Shown here: positions 1-5,520 of the stretch, one piece after another
How the letters are laid out: each line of letters begins with the position of its first letter
How positions within the stretch are numbered: position 1 is the first letter of the stretch
DNA from: Candidatus Atribacteria bacterium
Lineage (GTDB): Bacteria > Bipolaricaulota > Bipolaricaulia > UBA7950 > UBA9294
Direction: 5' to 3'
NCBI GenBank assembly: GCA_004525685.1
Contig: SPBW01000065.1
Location: 1-10,631, forward strand
Length of the DNA: 10,631 bases
The notes under the pieces: generated by a model
The model's input: only the letters and a program-made list of their open reading frames with translations
The model's database searches: none
What the model was told of the DNA's origin: nothing
Position numbers and translations under genes: made by a program

Positions 1-120
1 ACTGCCTTCTCACGCGCTGGTCTTGACAAGCCACAGAGATCCTTCTATGGCGGCTCCGCCGCTCGCAACGCCATGCGAACTCTGAAACCTCGTTCGGAAC
101 TTCATTCTCATACGACACTC

Positions 121-149
121 TTGACAAGCCATACGGTTCCCCATATAGT
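121..149 (+). promoter_or_regulatory. Sigma70-type promoter of the leader and transporter operon
   Basis: The -35 box TTGACA (121-126) matches consensus exactly. A 17-base spacer separates it from the -10 box TATAGT (144-149), which matches at five of six positions. Transcription should begin near 155-157, only two to four bases before the ATG of the small leader ORF at 159, so the leader message would be leaderless or nearly so. A weaker relative with the same 13 bases around its -35 box lies at 23-51 (TTGACA, 17 bases, TATGGC). The promoter is seen in sequence; its activity is inferred. Confidence 0.7.
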
Positions 150-158
150 GGCCACAAT

Positions 159-254
159 ATGAACGAAACCAAAGGTCGCCGAACAAGCACAAACATTTCG
201 TCGAGCTTTGGCTTCTTTTGGTATTGGACAGCGCCTGGCGCTTCGTCTGCATAG
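159..254 (+). CDS. Putative aromatic-rich leader peptide (31 aa) of a transcription attenuator
   Basis: This small ORF starts at ATG 159, just after the predicted transcription start, and stops at TAG 252. It has no upstream Shine-Dalgarno site, so leaderless initiation would be needed. Residues 17-23 read FGFFWYW: six of seven are aromatic, with Trp codons at 219-221 and 225-227. A run like this is the hallmark of leader peptides such as those of the trp and phe operons, where ribosome stalling at scarce codons controls a downstream terminator. The stop codon lies inside a hairpin (247-268), and a Rho-independent terminator follows 35 bases later. The downstream operon encodes a TrpX-type importer, a family linked to aromatic amino acid uptake. 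The weak points are the absent SD and that the frame stays open upstream to 27, with no other ATG, GTG or TTG start in it. The function is an inference. Confidence 0.55.
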   Translation: MNETKGRRTSTNISSSFGFFWYWTAPGASSA

Positions 255-313
255 CATTTAGCTAGCAGGTCGGAGTAAGTCAGGCAATAAGACTGCGGAA
301 CTTCCGCGGTCTT
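245..313 (+). promoter_or_regulatory. Candidate attenuator with mutually exclusive RNA hairpins
   Basis: Four segments can pair as in classical attenuation. Segment 1 (247-255: CTGC, bulged A, TAGC) pairs with segment 2 (261-268: GCTAGCAG) around the loop ATTTA. Segment 2 (265-271, GCAGGTC) can instead pair with segment 3 (291-296, GACTGC) with one bulged G, giving a modest antiterminator. Segment 3 (289-298) pairs with segment 4 (304-313) to form the terminator. A ribosome stalled at Trp codons 219-227 would cover segment 1 and favour 2:3. One reaching the stop codon at 252 would cover segment 2 and favour 3:4. A further palindrome, AGCGCC-T-GGCGCT, sits at 230-242. The pairings were read by eye and no energies were computed. 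Confidence 0.5.
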
Positions 314-321
314 TTTCTTTT
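289..321 (+). terminator. Rho-independent terminator in the operon leader
   Basis: A 10-bp stem (289-298 with 304-313, one G-T wobble) encloses a five-base loop, and TTTCTTTT follows at 314-321. It lies between the strong promoter at 121-149 and the first transporter gene at 482. It would therefore end most transcripts after about 165 bases unless an alternative structure forms. It is strong as a terminator; its conditional role is inferred from its position. Confidence 0.8.
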
Positions 322-335
322 GGTAAGGAGGCTGG

Positions 336-485
336 ATGGGGAGATACGGAGCGAAAAATGGAACCCGCTCGAGGGCAGGACGTGGGGTCACGACCCAACG
401 AGCGGGTACATCCGGGCGATTGGTGATCGAATCACTGCTTGCCCTTGAACATGCAGTAAGGATACATCGTAAGGAGACAAAGTGA
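336..485 (+). CDS. Small ORF (49 aa) overlapping the start of the transporter operon
   Basis: ATG 336 follows a full AAGGAGG (325-331) at four bases. The frame runs 49 codons to TGA 483-485, sharing GTGA with the GTG start of the binding-protein gene at 482. A four-base overlap of this kind is typical of translational coupling. The predicted peptide is very basic, with many Arg and Gly and no Trp, and I recognise no domain. Bases 363-407 within it form a strong hairpin, so the segment may mainly act as structured RNA. Its strong SD lies just after the leader terminator, so it would be translated only on read-through transcripts. It could be a coupling ORF, a second regulatory peptide, or a chance frame. 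Confidence 0.35.
   Translation: MGRYGAKNGTRSRAGRGVTTQRAGTSGRLVIESLLALEHAVRIHRKETK
363..407 (+). repeat. Inverted repeat / hairpin in the 5' leader
   Basis: ACCCGCTCG (363-371) and CGAGCGGGT (399-407) are perfect 9-base complements. The enclosed 27 bases hold a second small stem, TGGG/CCCA or alternatively GGGTC/GACCC. No T-run follows, so it is not a terminator. A smaller hairpin, GTGAT-CGA-ATCAC, lies at 423-435, before the AAGGAG (471-476) of the binding-protein gene. The elements could tune translation or message stability. Confidence 0.55.
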
Positions 486-1477
486 AACGCCTGAATCTAG
501 TAATACTTGTTGGACTCGTCATTGGATTGTGCACACTGGCCGTTGGAGCAGCACCACTGAAGATCGGAATCACCAAGATTGTCGAACATCCAGCGCTCGA
601 TGCAGTCGAGCAGGGAGTAATCGACGCCTTCACCGCAGCTGGCTATGAACAAGACGTCGATATCGTATATCTTCTCGCCAGCGCGCAAGGGGAGTTGACA
701 AACGCCGTTGCAATCGCCCAGAACTTCCAGTCGCAGAACGTTGATCTTGTAGTAGCAATTGCCACAACATCTGCACAAGCGGCAGCCGAGGTATACCGAG
801 GAACAACAATCCCGGTCATCTATGGAGCGGTAACGGATCCCGTCGAAGCAGCCAAGCTTGTCCTTAGTGCAACGGATCCGAGCGGGAATGAGAATATCAC
901 TGGTGTTTCTGACATGATTCCCGTGGCGGCTCAACTGGCATTGCTCAAGGGACTATCGCCGAACATCAAGCGAATCGGTATTGTCTACAACGCGGGCGAA
1001 CCGAATTCGGTCATTCTGACTCAGATGGCCGAGGCCGCCGCGCCTGGGTTGGGCCTGACAATCGTTACGGCGACCGCCGACTCGTCAGCCAACGTTCCGA
1101 TTGCAGCGCAATCGCTCATTGGTCGAGTCGATGCCTACTACGTGACGACTGATAACGCTGTTGTCTCAGCTATCGATTCCGTTCTCGCTGCGTCTCTGGA
1201 GGCGAACGTTCCGTTCTTGGTGGCGGATCCTACAAGTCTTGCTCATGCCACACTTGCGGCAGGATTCGACTACTACGATCTCGGGCTGACCGTAGGAAAC
1301 CTTGCTCTTCGAGTCTTGTCAGGCACAAGGCCGAATGAGATTCCGGTGACGTATGTGACGGAGGGCCAGCTGCATCTGAATCTCGACCTAGCAGCACAGA
1401 TCGGCCTTGAGTTCCCAGCATCACTCATCGAACAGGCAGACGCCATCCTATATGGTGGCGTACTCTTCAGCAAATAG
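482..1477 (+). CDS. trpX: ABC transporter substrate-binding protein, TrpX-like (COG2984 / ABC_sub_bind)
   Basis: This periplasmic or surface binding protein (331 aa) should capture the ligand and deliver it to the permease encoded next. A signal peptide is clear: Lys-Arg near the N-terminus, a hydrophobic stretch over residues 5-22 and a likely cleavage near AVGA-AP. The only cysteine there lacks a proper lipobox. The mature part begins with KIGITKIVEHPALD, the family hallmark, followed by a two-lobe periplasmic-binding fold with segments such as PVIYGAVTDPVEA and RIGIVYNAGEPNS. The start is GTG 482, with AAGGAG five bases upstream. The protein has no Trp at all, although Tyr and Phe are frequent. 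Known relatives take tryptophan or other aromatic amino acids, but the family is diverse, so the ligand is inferred mainly from the aromatic leader peptide. Confidence 0.87.
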   Translation: MKRLNLVILVGLVIGLCTLAVGAAPLKIGITKIVEHPALDAVEQGVIDAFTAAGYEQDVDIVYLLASAQGELTNAVAIAQNFQSQNVDLVVAIATTSAQAAAEVYRGTTIPVIYGAVTDPVEAAKLVLSATDPSGNENITGVSDMIPVAAQLALLKGLSPNIKRIGIVYNAGEPNSVILTQMAEAAAPGLGLTIVTATADSSANVPIAAQSLIGRVDAYYVTTDNAVVSAIDSVLAASLEANVPFLVADPTSLAHATLAAGFDYYDLGLTVGNLALRVLSGTRPNEIPVTYVTEGQLHLNLDLAAQIGLEFPASLIEQADAILYGGVLFSK

Positions 1478-1501
1478 GTCACAGAAGCAGGAGGAGAAGC
1501 G

Positions 1502-2401
1502 ATGGTTGGTCTACTGATTCACGCAGCTGAACAAGGATTCGCGTATGGGATAGCTGCGCTAGGGGTCTTTCTTACCTACCGAGTTCTGAAGTTCCCCGAT
1601 CTCACAGTAGATGGCAGTTTCGTGACCGGAGCCGCCGTCGCTTCTCTGCTTCTCGTTCGCACCGGTATCGATCCGTTCAGTGTACTCTTGGTAGCGTTTG
1701 CTGCCGGATGCTGCGCAGGGCTTGTAACCGGCCTTCTGAACACGAAATTGGGTATCACCAATCTTCTCGCCGGAGTATTGACGATGATCATGCTGTACTC
1801 GATCAATCTTCGGATCATGGGCAGGCCCAATCTGTCTCTGCTACGCGCCACGACGACCTCCCGCATCGTGTCCGCCGCTTGGTCGCCGCTAGGGAACCTG
1901 GCCATCTTGGCCTTCATCGGACTGGTTGCACTGGCGATCAAGCTCGGACTCGATTACTTCCTGCGCACAGAAGCCGGCTTCGCACTGCGGGCCACAGGCG
2001 ATAGCGAGCAGATGATTACCACTCAGGGCGTGAACGTGAACACGATGAAGTTGCTGGGGCTGGCATTGTCCAATGGCTTGGTGGCGCTATCAGGGGCTCT
2101 CGTAGCCCAGTACAGTGGATTCGCTGACGTAGGCATGGGCATTGGAACGATTGTCACAGGACTGGCCGCCGTCATCCTTGGAGGGGCCTTGATCCGATCG
2201 AAACGCGTCGGTTGGATGACAGCTTCCGTACTGCTAGGTTCGATGATCTACCGAATCGCTGTGAGCCTGGCTCTGCGCTATGGGTACGTGGTCGGATTCC
2301 AGGCCTCGGACCTAAAGCTCATCACGTCTCTGTTGGTGATTGTCGCTCTAGTCGTTCCCTACCTGCGAGAACGCCGATTGAGAAAGGTCCCGTCATGCTA
2401 A
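1502..2401 (+). CDS. trpY: ABC transporter permease, TrpY-like (COG4120)
   Basis: This is an integral membrane permease of 299 aa with about eight to nine hydrophobic segments, related to the branched-chain amino acid / ribose-type permeases. Family-like features are the N-terminal FLTYRVLKFPDLTVDGSF segment, GLLNTKLGITNLLAGVLTM and the cytoplasmic coupling region LRATGDSEQMITTQGVN. The latter should contact the ATPase. It starts at ATG 1502, 24 bases after the binding-protein stop, with AGGAGG (1489-1494) seven bases upstream. Its stop overlaps the ATPase start by seven bases, so the genes are one translation-coupled operon. It contains only two Trp. The length is normal for the family. Confidence 0.88.
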   Translation: MVGLLIHAAEQGFAYGIAALGVFLTYRVLKFPDLTVDGSFVTGAAVASLLLVRTGIDPFSVLLVAFAAGCCAGLVTGLLNTKLGITNLLAGVLTMIMLYSINLRIMGRPNLSLLRATTTSRIVSAAWSPLGNLAILAFIGLVALAIKLGLDYFLRTEAGFALRATGDSEQMITTQGVNVNTMKLLGLALSNGLVALSGALVAQYSGFADVGMGIGTIVTGLAAVILGGALIRSKRVGWMTASVLLGSMIYRIAVSLALRYGYVVGFQASDLKLITSLLVIVALVVPYLRERRLRKVPSC

Positions 2402-3204
2402 CGCTAAAGAATGTCTCCAAGGCCTTTAACTCTGGCGCTGATCATGTTCAAGCGATCCAGACTCTCGATCTTTCTCTTGCTGAGGGCGATTTTCTTACCA
2501 TCATCGGATCGAATGGAGCAGGCAAGAGTACGCTTCTGAATCTGATCGCGGGCACCGTGCTGCCGAGTACAGGTCGGATTTTTCTTGATGACCAAGATAT
2601 CACTTCAGTTCCCGCGTACCGACGAGCTCGCTCTATCGGCAGGATTGTGCAGGATCCATTGGCAGGCACAGCACCAGATATGACCGTTGCTGAGAATCTG
2701 GCGTTGGCCATGAAGCGTCAAGGACGAGGGCTGCGGCTCGCACTCCCAAGGAAGCTACGCATTCACTTTCGCGATCTCGTTGCAGATCTGGATATTGGCT
2801 TGGAGACGAGATTGAGCTGTCCAGTATCTCTACTATCGGGAGGAGAGCGGCAGGCTCTGGCAGTCCTGATGGCTACACTGGTTCCACCCAAGCTGCTGTT
2901 GCTTGACGAACACACCGCAGCACTCGATCCTGCCAACGCTGCGATGATTGTCCAGCTCACGGAGTCATTCGTTGATCGATCTGGGCTGGCGACGCTGATG
3001 GTGACGCACAACATGGAACAGGCCATTGCCGTAGGCAATCGCCTCATCATGATGCATAAGGGCGAGATCATTCATGAACTTCATGGCGCCGCGAAGAAGC
3101 ATTCAACAGTAGACGACTTGGTCGATCTCTTCTCGCGCCGACACATCGCAGATGATGAGTTGCTCCTGAAACGAATGCCGGAAACCTCGGCAGTTGCGGC
3201 TTAG
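2395..3204 (+). CDS. trpZ: ABC transporter ATP-binding protein, TrpZ-like (COG1101)
   Basis: This 269-aa ATPase energises the importer. All nucleotide-binding motifs are intact: Walker A GSNGAGKST (38-46), Q-loop Gln86, signature LSGGERQ (147-153), Walker B LLLLDE (167-172) with catalytic Glu172, D-loop ALD (176-178) and switch His205 in VTHN. I placed the start at ATG 2395, inside the permease stop region, because MLTLKNVSKAF begins the normal fold. The frame is open upstream to 2212, but that stretch lies fully inside the permease gene and resembles no ABC sequence. The C-terminal tail after about residue 225 is the short, family-typical extension. It has no Trp. A terminator follows about 20 bases after the stop. 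Confidence 0.9.
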   Translation: MLTLKNVSKAFNSGADHVQAIQTLDLSLAEGDFLTIIGSNGAGKSTLLNLIAGTVLPSTGRIFLDDQDITSVPAYRRARSIGRIVQDPLAGTAPDMTVAENLALAMKRQGRGLRLALPRKLRIHFRDLVADLDIGLETRLSCPVSLLSGGERQALAVLMATLVPPKLLLLDEHTAALDPANAAMIVQLTESFVDRSGLATLMVTHNMEQAIAVGNRLIMMHKGEIIHELHGAAKKHSTVDDLVDLFSRRHIADDELLLKRMPETSAVAA

Positions 3205-3219
3205 CCTCCAGCCACAACG

Positions 3220-3260
3220 AAAAACGCGGCACGCTCTCACGAGCGTACCGCGTAGTGTTT
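3220..3260. terminator. Bidirectional Rho-independent terminator
   Basis: A 12-pair stem (CGCGG-C-ACGCTC, loop TCAC, GAGCGT-A-CCGCG; 3225-3252) has a single C/A mismatch. On the minus strand it is followed by five T (3224 to 3220), serving the cold-shock gene. On the plus strand TAGTGTTTT follows, serving the ABC operon. The converging genes share it. Confidence 0.85.
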
Positions 3261-3277
3261 TAGCTTAGTGATTGTTC

Positions 3278-3490
3278 TTAGAAAGCGACAGTCACATCCA
3301 GGGCCTGGGGGCCTTTCTGGCCTGTACCAAGCGTAAACTCTACCTTCTGTCCTTCGTTAAGGGACTTGTAGCCTTCGCCGCGGATCGATGAGAAATGTAC
3401 GAAAACATCCTCTCCACCTTCGCGTTCAATGAAACCGAATCCCTTATCGTCGTTGAACCATTTTACGGTTCCGGTCAATCGTTCGGACAT
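3278..3490 (-). CDS. csp: Cold-shock domain protein (CspA family)
   Basis: This 70-residue single-domain OB-fold protein binds single-stranded RNA and DNA and acts as an RNA chaperone. RNP1 is KGFGFI (residues 16-21) and RNP2 is VFVHF (29-33); the TGTVKWFN start and KGPQALDV end are family-typical. I chose ATG 3490 because AAGGAG (3504-3499) sits eight bases upstream. The in-frame GTG at 3499 overlaps that SD and is unlikely. A promoter about 100 bases upstream gives a long 5' leader, which is common for cold-shock genes and often thermosensitive. The gene is monocistronic and ends at the shared terminator. Confidence 0.95.
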   Translation of the reverse strand: MSERLTGTVKWFNDDKGFGFIEREGGEDVFVHFSSIRGEGYKSLNEGQKVEFTLGTGQKGPQALDVTVAF

Positions 3491-3597
3491 CCGAACCACT
3501 CCTTCATGCTGGAAGCTTTAGATGAGCAGAGCACTCAAGGACTTCTGATACTGCCAAACTCCTGGATAGCAACTGCAGTACTACCAACAACGAGCGT

Positions 3598-3627
3598 AGT
3601 ATACCCATGTTCGCGCCCGCAATGCAA
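3598..3627 (-). promoter_or_regulatory. Candidate promoter of the cold-shock gene
   Basis: Read on the minus strand, TTGCAT (3627-3622) and TATACT (3603-3598) are 18 bases apart; the -10 box matches consensus at five of six positions. The predicted start near 3591 leaves a leader of about 100 bases. TACTAC/GTAGTA inverted repeats (3579-3584, 3596-3601) overlap the -10 box and start region, so an operator is possible. Confidence 0.5.
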
Positions 3628-3744
3628 GGACACTGGTCAGCCTTGCCCAGCTTCAACGAACATCCTAGGGAAGCGGTGTACACTTGAAGTCTGGCAGCGG
3701 CTAACCTCTTGGATCTGCAGGCGCCACCAGAGGATGGTATCAAG

Positions 3745-5013
3745 ATGCCAAACCTTCAAGGAGACGGGCTTCAGCGCGATCTTCAGTTCTTGAAGTTCCG
3801 CGCCTACGGTTTCCTGAAGAATCTGCGCTTCTTCGATCCGTTCCTTATCCTATTCCTGCGCGAGTCGGGGCTATCGTTCTTGGCCATTGGTACGTTGGTG
3901 TCCATTCGAGAGATCGCCACCAATATCCTGGAAATACCCACCGGCGTCATGGCTGATGCATTCGGTCGGCGCAAGGCGATGTTGTTTGGCTTCAGCGCCT
4001 ACGTCTGTTCATTCATCGCATTCTATCTCGCTTCTGCCTACTGGATGTTCGTGATCGCCATGATCGCCTTCGCATTCGGCGAGACCTTTCGCTCCGGCAC
4101 GCACAAGGCAATGATCCTTGAACATTTGCGCATCTGCGGATACGAGGATCGCAAGGTGTTCTATTATGGCAAGACGCGCGCGGCGTCCCAGTTTGGATCA
4201 GCGTTGGCTTCGCTCATCGCTGCAGGCCTAGTCCTTTGGACGGGCAGCTTCCGCATCATCTTCCTCGCATCCGCCGTCCCCTATGTTCTCAATCTTCTCC
4301 TGCTGGCCTCTTATCCACGCGCTTTGGATGGCGAACATGTTACTCAGGTCGGTTTGGGATGGCGGAACATTGGAGATCAGTTTGCAGCCGCACTCCGCAG
4401 GTTGTGGGCGATGCTGCGTGATCCATGCGTCGTACGAGGACTCTTGTCCGGCGCCGGGTTCGATGCCTTGTTCAAGTCGACGAAGGACTACCTGCAGCCG
4501 ATCGTGCAGGCTCAGGCACTTGTGCTCCCCGTGCTTGTGTCACTTCGCGGAGATCAGAGAACAGCCATCCTCATCGGCATCGTGTACTTCTTCATCTATC
4601 TGGCTACCAGCTTTGCCAGCTCCAATGCGGGCGCCATTCAGGCTCGCCTGAAGTCGCTCGCGCTGTGCATCAACCTCAGCCTCGCGCTAGGCATACTCAT
4701 GTTGATGGTCGGTGGAGCGGCAACGTGGCTTCACTTGGATGCCATTGCCATCGTCGCATTCCTGGCTCTACACGTTCTGCAGAACCTTCGCCGGCCGATG
4801 ATTGTCGGGTACTTGGCCGATCGCATGGATCACCGTTCGATGGCCTCAGGCCTGTCTGTCGAGGTTCAGCTTCGTACGTTGATCATGGCTGTGATGGCCC
4901 CACTGCTCGGATGGCTGGCCGATCAGGTCGGCGTCGGCGCGGGCATTGTGGCCGTCGCCCTGTTCATGCTGCTCGTCACGCCTTGGCTCATCGTACATGA
5001 CAAGACGGCGTAG
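3745..5013 (+). CDS. MFS family transporter
   Basis: This is a 422-aa inner-membrane protein with about 12 hydrophobic segments, the usual size for a major facilitator superfamily porter. The loop between the second and third helices reads GVMADAFGRRKAMLFGF, a good motif A (G-x3-D-x2-GRRK). A related loop, GYLADRMDHRSMASG, appears in the second half, as expected from the internal duplication. ATG 3745 is preceded by AGAGGA at ten bases; the frame is open to TTG 3709, which lacks a site of its own. The substrate cannot be read from the sequence. It lies 87 bases upstream of the iron-sulfur/AOR pair on the same strand, so it might move a substrate or product of that enzyme; this is only an inference from position. 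Seven Trp contrast with the near Trp-free ABC operon. Confidence 0.85.
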   Translation: MPNLQGDGLQRDLQFLKFRAYGFLKNLRFFDPFLILFLRESGLSFLAIGTLVSIREIATNILEIPTGVMADAFGRRKAMLFGFSAYVCSFIAFYLASAYWMFVIAMIAFAFGETFRSGTHKAMILEHLRICGYEDRKVFYYGKTRAASQFGSALASLIAAGLVLWTGSFRIIFLASAVPYVLNLLLLASYPRALDGEHVTQVGLGWRNIGDQFAAALRRLWAMLRDPCVVRGLLSGAGFDALFKSTKDYLQPIVQAQALVLPVLVSLRGDQRTAILIGIVYFFIYLATSFASSNAGAIQARLKSLALCINLSLALGILMLMVGGAATWLHLDAIAIVAFLALHVLQNLRRPMIVGYLADRMDHRSMASGLSVEVQLRTLIMAVMAPLLGWLADQVGVGAGIVAVALFMLLVTPWLIVHDKTA

Positions 5014-5023
5014 CCCCGCCGTC
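5004..5023 (+). terminator. Hairpin at the end of the MFS gene (weak terminator candidate)
   Basis: GACGGCG (5004-5010) and CGCCGTC (5017-5023) form a perfect 7-bp stem with a six-base loop that includes the TAG stop codon. No T-run follows. A second hairpin, ACACCA-TGAGT-TGGTGT, lies at 5044-5060. They may lower read-through or protect message ends rather than terminate. Confidence 0.3.
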
Positions 5024-5100
5024 CGATAAAGCGGGACTCGCAGACACCATGAGTTGGTGTAAGTTGACCGTTGCAGTACCGTAGCTATGGTGAGGTATCC

Positions 5101-5520
5101 ATGGTCAAGAGACTTTCGGTAGTTGATGTGGATCGTTGCGTCGGATGCCAACTCTGCATGTTCGCGTGCACTCGCAGATCAGGGAAAGGAGGTATGGGCG
5201 AATCGCGCATTGGTATTCGCTCGGCCGGCGGCATGCGAAAGGGGTTCATCGTCATTGTCTGCCGAGCGTGCCTGAATCCGCCCTGCGCGGCGGTGTGTCC
5301 GTCCCAGGCACTATTGCCGCGAGACGGCGGTGGCGTCTCCTTCCACGCCCAGTTATGTATTGGATGCGGCAAGTGCAAGGAAGCCTGCCCATTTGGCGCC
5401 GTATTTTGGAACGATGCACTAGCGCAGCCGCTCATCTGCGTCTACTGCGGCATCTGTGCCGGCTTCTGCCCCCATGGTGTAGTGGCGCATGAAGAGATCG
5501 CGGAGTCTGCCCATGCTTAG
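5101..5520 (+). CDS. Four-cluster [4Fe-4S] electron-transfer subunit, AorA-like
   Basis: This 139-residue cytoplasmic iron-sulfur protein has no signal peptide. Sixteen cysteines fall in four groups: 13/16/19/23, 54/57/62/66, 86/89/92/96 and 113/116/119/123. Groups one, three and four are CxxCxxCxxxC. Group two is CxxCxxxxCxxxC, the pattern of the DmsB/HycB/NrfC-type subunits with four cubane clusters. ATG 5101 has GGTGAGG five bases upstream; an in-frame TTG at 5071 is less likely. Its stop overlaps the AOR start by eight bases, so the two are translated together and almost certainly form a complex. The four-cluster subunit AorA of the Aromatoleum AOR plays the matching role, passing electrons from the tungsten site. 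No FAD subunit (AorC) gene follows, so the final acceptor is probably free ferredoxin or a partner encoded elsewhere. Confidence 0.88.
   Translation: MVKRLSVVDVDRCVGCQLCMFACTRRSGKGGMGESRIGIRSAGGMRKGFIVIVCRACLNPPCAAVCPSQALLPRDGGGVSFHAQLCIGCGKCKEACPFGAVFWNDALAQPLICVYCGICAGFCPHGVVAHEEIAESAHA

Noticed and set aside
10..252. Minus-strand 80-codon frame over the leader
   Set aside because: No Shine-Dalgarno site, no recognisable family, and it lies opposite the promoter and leader ORF.
156..321. Free-standing small RNA such as 6S RNA
   Set aside because: Size fits, but there is no long closing helix between the ends and the aromatic ORF plus downstream operon explain the region better. A stable released leader RNA cannot be excluded.
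352..372. T-box-like string (ATGGAACCCGC followed by a paired complement)
   Set aside because: The T-box core TGGNACCGCG is not matched exactly, no poly-T follows the hairpin, and no stem I with a specifier loop was seen. A TGGA bulge would also not fit tRNA-Trp.
2212..2394. N-terminal extension of the ABC ATPase
   Set aside because: It lies entirely inside the permease gene in another frame and is not ABC-like; the fold starts at 2395.
3395..3793. Plus-strand 132-codon frame
   Set aside because: It is antisense to the cold-shock gene and its promoter and overlaps the MFS start; no domain and no initiation site.
5064..5091. Promoter TTGACC-16-TATGGT before the iron-sulfur gene
   Set aside because: Its start would fall at about 5098, downstream of the Shine-Dalgarno site (5089-5095) that the gene needs.
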